Shown in pieces: positions 1 through 9,000 of a stretch of 64,000 nt of DNA. Positions within the stretch are counted from its first letter, which is position 1; every line of letters starts with the position of its first letter. Where the stretch lies: assembly GCF_050271975.1 (NCBI RefSeq), contig NZ_CP189850.1, forward strand, positions 2,046,001 through 2,110,000, written 5' to 3'. The translations under genes were made by a program, and so were the position numbers. This DNA comes from Litorimonas sp947503715 (GTDB lineage Bacteria > Pseudomonadota > Alphaproteobacteria > Caulobacterales > Maricaulaceae). Below the pieces are notes generated by a model. It did not search any database. It was not told the origin of the DNA and worked only from the letters and a program-made list of their open reading frames with translations.

Positions 1-5
1 AAGGA

Positions 6-60
6 AGGTGTGCACACCTAGGTGCTAACCCCTTGTCGGCACATCGTTTTAGGTATGCAC
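6..60 (+). repeat. Left arm of 55-bp inverted repeat around the R-M operon
   Basis: These 55 bases match the reverse complement of 9675-9729 at 53 positions. The arm begins with the perfect palindrome AGGTGTGCACACCT (6-19) and ends with a degenerate copy, AGGTATGCACAC (51-62). Similarity may continue left of the window with a one-base shift. No transposase lies between the arms, so this is not an ordinary insertion sequence. The arms could be regulator sites, recombination ends or relics of a mobile cassette. Confidence 0.85.
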
Positions 61-71
61 ACACGCCATTT

Positions 72-148
72 AGGTGTGCACACGGAGTCGCGATTTCCCT
101 ATATTTTATGAGGCTTTGCGGTGTGCATAACGCTATAAATACGATAAT
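72..148 (+). promoter_or_regulatory. Further GTGTGCACAC motif copies and putative promoter of the R-M operon
   Basis: Two more copies of the palindromic motif of the repeat arm lie here: a nearly complete one at 72-83 and a half-like one at 120-131. AT-rich hexamers TATAAA (134-139) and GATAAT (143-148) follow and could be -10 elements of a promoter for the first gene at 187. No convincing -35 was found. The clustering of four motif copies in front of the operon suggests an operator array, which is an inference. Confidence 0.4.
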
Positions 149-186
149 GGCTTGCGCTTCTTCTCAATTCTAGGTTTAACGCTTGA

Positions 187-1293
187 ATGTATGTTTTAAA
201 CGAGTCTTCCAACACAATCAGCCCACTTGATCGCCGAACTTTTTCCAGTTTGAAGCTGAGCGAGCGGAATCATTTGCAAAAATGGATTCTCGATCATCCT
301 GAAATGCTCGGAGAAGAGCTTTTAATCCTGCAGGAAGAGTTCGACGGTTGGGATGAAACAAGAGAGCGCTTGGATGTTCTGGCTTTGGATAAAAATGGCC
401 GTCTCGTTATCATTGAGAACAAGTTGGATGACTCCGGCAAAGATGTTGTCTGGCAAGCTCAAAAATATGCGGCCTACTGCTCGTCATTGACGCGTCAGGA
501 CATACTCAAACTCTACAGGGATTATTTGGGGCCAGAGAATAACGGTAACGCAGAAGAGACCATGGCGGCCTTTTTGGAGGTCGAAGACCTCTCTGACATT
601 GAAATAAGCGAAGGCTCAAGCCAGCGGATTATTTTAACGGCGGCTAAGTTTCGAAAGGAAGTCACTGCCACATGTCTCTGGCTCATAGATCACGGCATCG
701 ACATCCAATGCAAACGCATCACACCGTTCAGCTATGACGGCCGAGTTCTTCTAAATGTCGAGCAAGTCATCCCGCCGAAAGAGGCCGCAGAGTTCATGGT
801 TCGGGTTGGTCGTAAAAAAGTAGAAGAACAACGCGAGCGCAAAGAAAATGTTGAGCGGCATAGGCGTCGTCTCAAATTCTGGGGGCAACTCCTCCAAACT
901 TTGACGGGCAAAGCGGCAGAGCTCTATGCCAATCGAAGTCCTGGGCGTGATCATTGGTTGTCAGGCTCAACGGGTCATTCTGGCGTGAACCATAATTTCC
1001 ATTTTCTCAAAGACCGTATTCGCTATGAACTCTACATTGGTAATTCAGATCACGACTATAACAAGCGCATCTTCGATGGTCTGTTTCAACACAAAGAGAA
1101 GTTAGAAGCGGCCTTTGGCAATGAATTGGATTGGCGACGTCTGGACGATAAAAAGTCGTCCCGTATTTTCGCCGAGAAGCTTATTGAGACCTATGACGAA
1201 GAGAATTGGCCGGAAGCGTTCGAATGGCTGAACGCAACGACAAACAAAGGCATTGAGATTTTCCAGCCAGAACTGGATCGCCTGAAACTATAG
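187..1293 (+). CDS. DUF4268 / PD-(D/E)XK nuclease-like protein of the R-M locus
   Basis: This 368-residue protein has an N-terminal restriction-like fold signature: Asp63 in RLDVLAL, then Glu77 and Lys79 in VIIENK, followed by Gln90 and Tyr94 of a QxxxY motif. This is the layout of NucS/RecB-like PD-(D/E)XK nucleases. The second half, from about residue 225, resembles DUF4268, a family often encoded beside type I restriction systems. It is the first gene of the locus, just inside the left repeat arm, with an 85-bp gap to hsdM. It probably cuts or senses foreign DNA, but whether it assists HsdR or acts as a separate defence is not shown. The catalytic residues look intact. Confidence 0.7.
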   Translation: MYVLNESSNTISPLDRRTFSSLKLSERNHLQKWILDHPEMLGEELLILQEEFDGWDETRERLDVLALDKNGRLVIIENKLDDSGKDVVWQAQKYAAYCSSLTRQDILKLYRDYLGPENNGNAEETMAAFLEVEDLSDIEISEGSSQRIILTAAKFRKEVTATCLWLIDHGIDIQCKRITPFSYDGRVLLNVEQVIPPKEAAEFMVRVGRKKVEEQRERKENVERHRRRLKFWGQLLQTLTGKAAELYANRSPGRDHWLSGSTGHSGVNHNFHFLKDRIRYELYIGNSDHDYNKRIFDGLFQHKEKLEAAFGNELDWRRLDDKKSSRIFAEKLIETYDEENWPEAFEWLNATTNKGIEIFQPELDRLKL

Positions 1294-1378
1294 CGGACCA
1301 ACTAAAATCGCCTACCCGTTAAACGAACGGTTGCAATCATCTCCCGTCTTTTGTCTACGTGTAACCAAGGAGAGTTTC

Positions 1379-2968
1379 ATGGTTACTGGAGATTTTAAGG
1401 CGCAGGTTGATAGCCTTTGGCAAGCCTTTTGGAGCGGCGGCGTCTCAAACCCGCTCTCCGTCATTGAACAGATCACTTATCTGCTTTTCATTCGTCGTTT
1501 GGATCAAATTCAAACCCGTGAGGAGGCAAAGGCCCAGACGTTGGGCACAACGTCTAAACGCATTATCTTTCCCGAGGGCAACTACGTCGAGGATGCGACC
1601 GACCCCGACGATCCACAAAAAAAAATCACGGTGTCCTATCAAGACCTGCGCTGGAAATTCTTGCGCGATATGGCGTCCGAAGATGCCTTCAAAATCATGG
1701 ACAACTTCGTCTTTCCGTTCCTCCAAATAATGGCGAGCGAGGGCAGCAGCCATAACAAACATATGAAAGATGCGCGCTTTGGAATTCCGACGCCGCAACT
1801 CCTCGTCAAGGCCATGGATATTATCGATGAGCTACCGTTGGAATCACGAGACGCCAAAGGGGACATCTACGAATATATGCTCGGCAAGATCGCGAGTGCC
1901 GGGCAGAACGGACAATTCCGAACCCCACGCCATATCATCGAGCTCATGGTCGCCCTGACCGCGCCAAAGCCGTCAGATGTTATCGTGGACCCTGCCTCCG
2001 GGACATGCGGCTTTCTGGTCGCGGCGAGTGAATATGTTGTCGAAAACCATCCGGAAGTCATGATCGATGATAAGCTTCGCACGCACTTCCAAAGCGATAT
2101 GTTCAACGGATTTGATTTCGACAATACGATGCTCCGCATTGGGTCGATGAACATGATGCTGCATGGCGTGGAGAACGCCAATATCGCCTATCGTGACAGC
2201 CTCGCGGAAGAGACAGATAAAGACGAAGGCAAGTACTCCCTCATTCTCGCCAATCCGCCATTCGCAGGGAGCTTGGATTATGAAAGCTGTTCCAAAGACC
2301 TGCAAAGGGTCGTCAAAACGAAAAAGACTGAACTTCTCTTTATCGCGCTCTTCTTACGCCTCCTGAAAGTTGGCGGACGCGCAGCGGTGATTGTGCCGGA
2401 TGGCGTCATGTTCGGCTCATCCAAAGCGCATAAGGAATTGCGAAAGTTGATTGTGGAAGAGCACAAGCTCGACGCTGTGATCAAAATGCCGTCGGGCGTT
2501 TTCAAACCCTATGCGGGAGTCTCTACAGCCATCTTACTCTTTACACGGACGGACACGAAGGAGGGCGATCCTTGCGCCACGGAAAATGTCTGGTTCTATG
2601 ACATGCAAGCGGATGGATTATCGCTGGATGATAAGCGGCAACTCTTGGTCCCCGCAGAGCAGCAAGGCGTCACGCCGAGCGAGGCTTTGTCAGCTGATGA
2701 TCACGCCAAAAATAACCTGCCCGATATTTTGGCGCGGTGGGGGCAGCGGGACGGCGCAGAGCTAAAACGCGCCCGTACAGAGCAAAGCTTTTGCGTCTCC
2801 AAAGACGATATTGCGACGGCGGGATATGACCTCTCGCTAAACCGCTATAAAGAAATTGTCTATGAAGAAATCGACTATCCCGCCCCGAAAGAAATTATCG
2901 CGGAGCTGCGCGAGATTGAAAACGATATTGCCAAAGGCTTAACGGCGCTTGAGGAGATGTTGGGGTGA
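1379..2968 (+). CDS. hsdM: Type I restriction-modification methyltransferase subunit HsdM
   Basis: This is the adenine N6-methyltransferase subunit of a type I R-M complex (M2S or R2M2S), using S-adenosylmethionine. An N-terminal helical HsdM_N domain (about 1-130) precedes the catalytic domain, with the AdoMet-binding motif DPASGTCGF (about 204-212) and the adenine-methylase motif NPPF (about 292-295). The ATG at 1379 is chosen because an AAGGAG Shine-Dalgarno sequence precedes it by about seven bases; an earlier in-frame ATG at 1331 lacks one. The 529-residue length is normal. It overlaps hsdS by four bases (GTGA), so the two subunits are translationally coupled. Confidence 0.95.
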   Translation: MVTGDFKAQVDSLWQAFWSGGVSNPLSVIEQITYLLFIRRLDQIQTREEAKAQTLGTTSKRIIFPEGNYVEDATDPDDPQKKITVSYQDLRWKFLRDMASEDAFKIMDNFVFPFLQIMASEGSSHNKHMKDARFGIPTPQLLVKAMDIIDELPLESRDAKGDIYEYMLGKIASAGQNGQFRTPRHIIELMVALTAPKPSDVIVDPASGTCGFLVAASEYVVENHPEVMIDDKLRTHFQSDMFNGFDFDNTMLRIGSMNMMLHGVENANIAYRDSLAEETDKDEGKYSLILANPPFAGSLDYESCSKDLQRVVKTKKTELLFIALFLRLLKVGGRAAVIVPDGVMFGSSKAHKELRKLIVEEHKLDAVIKMPSGVFKPYAGVSTAILLFTRTDTKEGDPCATENVWFYDMQADGLSLDDKRQLLVPAEQQGVTPSEALSADDHAKNNLPDILARWGQRDGAELKRARTEQSFCVSKDDIATAGYDLSLNRYKEIVYEEIDYPAPKEIIAELREIENDIAKGLTALEEMLG

Positions 2969-4173
2969 ATTGGGACAGTATTCCATTAACTGATGCATTC
3001 TGGTTTCAAGAAGGCCCTGGCGTACGCAAATGGCAATTCAAGTCAGAAGGGGTGAAGCTACTGAACGTAGGCAACATAACTGTCGATGGGCAAATTGACC
3101 TCGATGCGACCGACCGTCATCTTTCAAATGAAGAAGCAAACGGAAAGTACTCTCATTTTTTGGTCAATACAGGTGACCTTGTTATTGCTAGTTCAGGGAT
3201 TTCTTTCGACAAAGACGGATTTTTGCGAACAAAGATTGCCTTCATCGAAAGTCATCATCTACCTCTTTGCATGAACACCAGCACCATTAGATTTAAAGCC
3301 AATCAAAATATTGGTGACTTGAGTTACTTGAAGCACTGGCTTCAATCTTTCGAGTTTAGAGCACAAGTGAGTAAGTTTGTAACAGGCTCTGCTCAATTAA
3401 ACTTTGGCCCCAGTCATCTTAAAAAAATGACCATAAAACTCCCACCGCTCCCAGAGCAAAAGCGGATTGCAGCGATTTTGGATCAGGCGGATGCGCTCCG
3501 CCGCCAAAGACAACGCGCCCTCGACCACCTAAACCAACTCGGCCAATCCATTTTTTATGAGATGTTTTTGGATGGCGGAAACTATGAAAAAAAAGATCTA
3601 ATTGATTGTGTTGATAGAATTCAAATCGGTCCTTTTGGATCGTTGCTCCATCAGGCTGACTATATTGAAAACGGGATCCCACTTGTTAATCCTAAACATA
3701 TCAACGGAGGTAAAATAGAGCCGCAAACCAAAGTGTCGATAACTGAAAAGAAGTATGAAGAGCTTGAGCGCTATCACATGCGAACGGGAGATGTAGTCAT
3801 GGCCCGTAGAGGAGAAATGGGTAGGTGCGCTGTAGTCGACGCTGAAGCAAATGGATACCTTTGCGGAACAGGATCGTTATTTATCCGCTCAAACTTGGAT
3901 TTAATCAGGCCGTTTTTTTTGCAAAGATTCCTCAGTTCTCCAAGAACAATTCAAATCCTTGAAAATGAGGCGTCAGGGGTGACTATGCTAAACTTGAACG
4001 CAAAAGCACTGAAGGCGTTGCCGATACCGACACCACCCATATCAAAACAGATAGAATTTGAAGAAAAGGTATCTGAGCGGTCAGTTCTCACGAAGAGTAT
4101 GGAGCTAAACCATCAAAAATTAGAAGACCTTTTTGCCTCCCTGCAACAACGCGCCTTTCGCGGTGAGTTATGA
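2965..4173 (+). CDS. hsdS: Type I restriction-modification specificity subunit HsdS
   Basis: HsdS recognises the bipartite DNA target of the complex. The 402 residues contain two target-recognition domains (about 1-150 and 205-355). They are separated by a conserved helical spacer containing PLPEQKRIAAILDQ (about 156-195) and followed by a second helix ending in LFASLQQRAFRGEL. Two complete half-subunits predict an asymmetric bipartite target, but the target cannot be read from the sequence. The start is GTG inside the hsdM stop. The recognition domains are AT-richer than hsdM, which is usual for these exchangeable domains. The gene overlaps the next by ATGA. Confidence 0.95.
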   Translation: MNWDSIPLTDAFWFQEGPGVRKWQFKSEGVKLLNVGNITVDGQIDLDATDRHLSNEEANGKYSHFLVNTGDLVIASSGISFDKDGFLRTKIAFIESHHLPLCMNTSTIRFKANQNIGDLSYLKHWLQSFEFRAQVSKFVTGSAQLNFGPSHLKKMTIKLPPLPEQKRIAAILDQADALRRQRQRALDHLNQLGQSIFYEMFLDGGNYEKKDLIDCVDRIQIGPFGSLLHQADYIENGIPLVNPKHINGGKIEPQTKVSITEKKYEELERYHMRTGDVVMARRGEMGRCAVVDAEANGYLCGTGSLFIRSNLDLIRPFFLQRFLSSPRTIQILENEASGVTMLNLNAKALKALPIPTPPISKQIEFEEKVSERSVLTKSMELNHQKLEDLFASLQQRAFRGEL

Positions 4174-4676
4174 GCGGGCCGGCAACCCATACTCTCACAT
4201 TACCCGGAGCCATGCTCGCGCGCGGATTTTGGCTTTATGTCTGGCAGATTGACACACCCAAGGGTGAATATCTGTATGTCGAGCGAACGGGCGATAGTTC
4301 CAGCCCGCGTGCGAACCCGCCCTTCACCCGTATGAGCCAGCATTTAGGCCGAAAGAAAAAATCAAACGCATTAAAGCGGAACCTTTTGAAGAAAGCCGGT
4401 GTAGATGCGGAAGACTGTGAGCTTTTTGACCTTATCATGCATGGCCCGATATTTGACGAGATACCTCACATTGGTACACGCGACGAACGCATGGAGAAAC
4501 ACAAACCCCTACGCGACATCGTTGCGGCGATGGAAAAACAGCTGGAGCGTGATCTTCGTGAGGCCGGCTATAATGTGTTGAACGTCGTACATTCTCGCAA
4601 ACCACTAGATGTTGCAATCTGGAAACCTGTGCGCCAAGCCTTTGCTGAACAATTTGAACGTTTGGGGAATTCTTGA
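4170..4676 (+). CDS. GIY-YIG-like nuclease-family protein in the R-M operon
   Basis: A 168-residue protein whose start (ATGA) overlaps the hsdS stop. The pattern LYVWQI...YLYVERTGD followed by an N-ALKRNL helix resembles the GIY-YIG-like proteins found inside type I restriction operons. The usual glycine after the second aromatic strand (YVG) is Glu here (YVER), so nuclease activity is doubtful. The C-terminal half is helical and charged. It sits between hsdS and hsdR, co-transcribed and coupled to its neighbours. Possible roles are an accessory nuclease or a structural partner. The family assignment rests on motif resemblance only. Confidence 0.6.
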   Translation: MSGPATHTLTLPGAMLARGFWLYVWQIDTPKGEYLYVERTGDSSSPRANPPFTRMSQHLGRKKKSNALKRNLLKKAGVDAEDCELFDLIMHGPIFDEIPHIGTRDERMEKHKPLRDIVAAMEKQLERDLREAGYNVLNVVHSRKPLDVAIWKPVRQAFAEQFERLGNS

Positions 4677-5416
4677 TGGAAATCCGTGCAGTCATCAATT
4701 CCATCGGAAAAGAGCCTATCTTTTTTGAAAGTAAGATGGATACGGATTGGGTCAATGCGTTTAATCGGACGCTAGGCGAGCATACTATTAAATGGGCTGA
4801 AGACATCACCATGCCCAATGTTAGCAAGTCAGGGTTTGAGACGTTTTACCATTTAGCCGGTCGGGAGCATGATGCGCTGAACGTTGCGCCACTAAATTGG
4901 GGTTTCTCTCTGAAAGAGCCTCAGACGACGGGCGCATTGGTGAAATTCATGTCCCACTCAACTCCTAATGTCCGGTTTAGCCGTGTCGGTAGTTTCTTGA
5001 GGGCACTGCATTACGATAGTGAGAGGCCTGAAGAACATGAAAAGATCTCTATCTTTAGCGAATATCCCACAGGTGACGGACGTATCGATATTCTGATTGC
5101 TTGGGGTAAGAGCGCTCGGGAAGCAAAATTCAGACATGCCTTTATCGTTGAGGTCAAACAGGGCGCCGTTTTAAGCCCTGAGCAACTCAAAAAATATGAG
5201 GATGCTGCCCCAGCAATCGCAGACACGTTTCAATTTGCATTTCTTTTTAAATCGTTCTGCACAGACGACATGAAACAAGTTTGTGCTTCTGATCAGGACT
5301 GGGTTTGCTCGCAATGGTGGGCCTTTTTACGGCGAATGGAAGGCGGTCTTCAAGATGAAACAGATGACTTCGAGTTTCGTCAATTCCGATCAACCCTTTG
5401 GGAGCAACTTGCATGA
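4676..5416 (+). CDS. PD-(D/E)XK superfamily protein of the R-M operon
   Basis: A protein of 246 residues with a probable restriction-like core in its second half: Asp138 in GDGRIDILIAW, then Glu159 and Lys161 in FIVEVKQGA. The following helix carries LKKYE. The N-terminal 110 residues are not recognised. The ATG at 4676 overlaps the preceding stop codon (TGATG) and is preferred to the TTG three bases earlier. It is the second PD-(D/E)XK protein of this locus besides the one at 187, and both have complete D...ExK triads. Its position between hsdS and hsdR suggests an accessory defence role; the substrate is unknown. Confidence 0.6.
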   Translation: MEIRAVINSIGKEPIFFESKMDTDWVNAFNRTLGEHTIKWAEDITMPNVSKSGFETFYHLAGREHDALNVAPLNWGFSLKEPQTTGALVKFMSHSTPNVRFSRVGSFLRALHYDSERPEEHEKISIFSEYPTGDGRIDILIAWGKSAREAKFRHAFIVEVKQGAVLSPEQLKKYEDAAPAIADTFQFAFLFKSFCTDDMKQVCASDQDWVCSQWWAFLRRMEGGLQDETDDFEFRQFRSTLWEQLA

Positions 5417-6054
5417 GCCAATCATTTGATATCAGCGAGGAGTTAGCGGCTTATTTCAATAAATTAGACACGCGTCGTGCGGTCAATCATATGCTCTCGA
5501 GCGACAAAGGGTCCGATTGGATTGACTTATCAATTGAAGAATTCAAAGCTCTTCCAAATTCTTTCAATGGGTATGATCAATATGCGTCAGCATGGCATTA
5601 CTCAAAGAAGGTTCAGAAAGATTACTTTGACTTTATGGGGGCGGTTTGGAGCACAGCTTGGACCAAGTTAGTCTCAAATTTTTCTCATAATATTAAACAA
5701 CCCACAAATTTTAAGACTGTCGAGGGCGTATGGGATGATGGTTGGTATCGGTCATTCGATCTTCAAAAGCCAGACCCGTACCATGCCTTATGGCTTTACT
5801 GCGAGAAACTCGGGGAAGATCAAAAAGACCACGCGATAAGGTTGAGTCTTTCGTTAGGTACAGGTGATGATTATTCTATGCAAAATCTCAACAACCCTCC
5901 TGAAAATTGGCCGAAAGAGGATGAGAGTGGAGATAGTTATTTTCGCAGCGATATAAATTTTAGCGTTGCAGGAACACAAGTGAAGATTTCCGACTTAGAT
6001 CCTCTTCGGAAAGAGATTGAGAGCTATCTCCGCAAAGAGGTCTTTAAAGCTTGA
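5413..6054 (+). CDS. Hypothetical protein between accessory nuclease and hsdR
   Basis: I do not recognise this 213-residue protein. It is acidic and rich in Trp, Tyr and Asp, with no signal peptide, membrane segment or nuclease motif. Features include KGSDWIDLSIEEF near residue 40, a central Trp-rich stretch, and a charged C-terminal helix. Its ATG at 5413 overlaps the previous stop (ATGA) and its own stop overlaps the TTG start of hsdR. It is therefore expressed with the R-M genes. Codon use and AT content resemble the two accessory genes upstream more than hsdM or hsdR. An inhibitor, adaptor or scaffold role is possible but not supported directly. Confidence 0.65.
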   Translation: MSQSFDISEELAAYFNKLDTRRAVNHMLSSDKGSDWIDLSIEEFKALPNSFNGYDQYASAWHYSKKVQKDYFDFMGAVWSTAWTKLVSNFSHNIKQPTNFKTVEGVWDDGWYRSFDLQKPDPYHALWLYCEKLGEDQKDHAIRLSLSLGTGDDYSMQNLNNPPENWPKEDESGDSYFRSDINFSVAGTQVKISDLDPLRKEIESYLRKEVFKA

Positions 6055-9000
6055 GCCAATTTAATTTCATAAAGGCCGAATGGCCAAGCATTTACGTGCA
6101 GACCGTAAAAGCGGAAAACTATGCGTATGGCGATCCTCGTGCTGCCTGCGTCATGGCGCGGCTGGCGCTCGAAATGATGGTGACGTGGGTCTATGATAAT
6201 GACGGAAAGGTTCGCCGCCCCTACGATACAAATCTCGCTGCGTTGATCGGGGAGCCGTCCTTCAAACGCCTTGCGGGGCATGTCGCGCAAAAAGCTTATT
6301 TGATTAAAAACAACGGCAATAAAGCCGCACATGGAACGGGCCGTGTTGCCGAGGCCAAGGCGATTGCCTCGGTCAGAGAGCTCCATCATTTCGCCTATTG
6401 GTTTGCGCGTAATTACTCTCGGTCCGGTCCGCCCGCCAATGTGCAATTCTCCGAACAGAACCTCCCGCGCCTGACATCCGTCACACCGCAAAAACTGGCC
6501 GTGCTACAACAGGCGGCTGGGAAATGGGAAGAAAGCTATAAGGCGCGGTTGAAGGCCGAAGAGAAAGCCATTCAGAGCGAGGCTGATGCCAAAGCCAAAG
6601 ATGAAGAAATTGCCAAGCTGCATGCGCAGATTGCGGCAATTAAAGCAGCCAATACCAAAACGCCCGACACGCATGACTTTAATGAGGCGAAGACACGGAC
6701 TGACCTCATCGACCTTATGCTGGAAGAAGCAGGCTGGGACCTGACCGATGCGCGCGACCGCGAATTTGAAGTGGCGGGTATGCCGTCGGACTCCGGTGTT
6801 GGCTTTGTCGATTATGTTCTCTGGGGGCAGGACGGCAAGCCGTTAGCGCTGGTCGAGGCCAAGCGGACCAAGGTCAATCCGTTGACGGGCAAGCGCCAAG
6901 CCGAGCTTTATGCCAATTGCCTTGAGGCGCAATTCGGACAGCGTCCATTGATATTCTACACGAATGGGTTTGAGCATTGGTTCTGGGACGACACAAATTA
7001 CCCCGCGCGGAAGATTTCTGGCTTTCTCAAACATGATGAGATGCAGACGATCATCCAGCGTCGGCAAACTCAGAAGCCACTGGAAGGCATTGCGGTCAAT
7101 CCTGACATCTCTGATCGGTATTATGCAGAACGCGCCATACGTCGCGTCTGTGAGAGTTTTGAGCATGACAAGCAACGTAACGCTTTGCTTGTTATGGCGA
7201 CAGGGTCAGGCAAGACCCGCATGGCGATTGCGCTCTCCGATGTGTTGATGCGCGGCGGTTGGGTCAAACGTGTCTTGTTTTTGGCGGATCGTACATCCCT
7301 AGTTAAGCAAGCGGCGGATGCGTTCAAAGAACATTTGCCGTCTTCCTCGCCCGTCAACTTGTTAAAAAACCCAGATGGGATAGGTCGCGTTTATCTGTCC
7401 ACCTATCAAACCATGATGGGGTTGATCGACGACGCGAAAGACAAAGACGGCAAGGCCAAGATATTTGGCGCGGGGCATTTTGACCTCATCGTCGTCGATG
7501 AAGCCCATCGTTCGCTTTATAAAAAATTCGGCGCGATATTTGAATATTTCGACAGCTTGCTCTTGGGGCTGACGGCGACGCCAAAAGAAGAAATCGACAA
7601 AGATACTTACCGCGTCTTCGAGCTTGAGAAGGGTGTTCCAACGGACGCCTATGACTTGGAAACTGCGGTCATAGATGGTCATTTGGTGCCGCCCAAAGCC
7701 ATTTCCGTCCCGTTAGGTTTCCCGACTCAAGGCGTTCGATATGACGATCTTTCCGAGGAAGAGAAAGAAGAATGGGACGAAAAAGAATGGGGTGATGATG
7801 GTCCGCCACCAGATGAAATCAGCGCGGCTGATGTGAACAAGTGGCTCTTTAATGAGCCTACTGTTGATCTAGCCTTAAAGCATCTCATGACCGAAGGTAT
7901 CCGAGTCAATGACGGTGAGGATATCGGCAAAACGATCATCTTTGCTAAAAACAGCGCACATGCGAATTTCATCAAAGAACGCTATGATTTTCATTATCCC
8001 CATAAACATAGCGAAGCGGAGGTCATTGAGCACAAGGTTAGATATGCGCAATCGCTGATTGATGATCTTAAGGTCCCTACGAAAAATCCGCGCATCGCGA
8101 TTTCTGTCGATATGCTCGACACGGGAATCGATGTGCCTGATGTCGTCAATCTCGTGTTCTTCAAAGTTGTGAGGTCTAAGACCAAGTTCTGGCAGATGAT
8201 TGGGCGAGGCACACGTAAGCGACCCGACCTCTTTGGGCCCGGCAAAGATAAAACGCATTTCATCGTTTTTGATCATTGCCAAAATTTCGAATTCTTCAAT
8301 GAAAACCCAGAGGTCATCGATAGCACGCCAGCACGGTCATTGAGCCAATCCCTCTTCTTGGCGCGGCTGGATGTCATTGCGCATTTTGAAAACAATAAAG
8401 CGAGTGAAGTGCATGGCGGCGCTCAGGAACCTTTCGAAGGTCCTAAACCCGCCAAGGACGACGCGAAAATCAGTTTGCAATCTGATCTGTCGGACAGACT
8501 TTATACACAGGTGACAGAAATGCCGCTGGAGAATTTCATCGTCCGGCCTCAGCGCCAACACATTGAGAAATTTTCTAAACGCTCTGCGTGGAAGCGCCTG
8601 ACGCTAGATGATCAGCATATCTTGCGCGAGAAACTATCCGATCTTCCTACACAGCACAGCGACGGTGATATTGACGCAAAGCGCTTTGACCTTTTGATCC
8701 TACGAGCCCAGCTGGCGTTGTTAAAAGACAGTGTTGCCATTGAGACCTATCGCCACAAGATCACTAAGATCGTGTCGGCGCTGGAAGGTGTAGATGTTCC
8801 CATGGTCAAGAAAGAGTTGGCTCTAATCCTAGAGATGCAAACGGACCCGTATTGGGAAGATATAACACCAGAAATTTTGGAAGTCGCTCGGCGGAAGCTC
8901 CGCTCACTTGCGAGGTTAGTCGATAAGGTTGCGAAGAAGCGGGTTTATTCCGATTTCGAAGATGTGATGGGCGAAGCGGCAGAGATCGAAATTCTTCAAA

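Noticed and set aside
6..131. Repeated GTGTGCACAC units as a CRISPR array
   Set aside because: The copies are short, palindromic, unevenly spaced and degenerate, with no uniform spacers and no cas genes.
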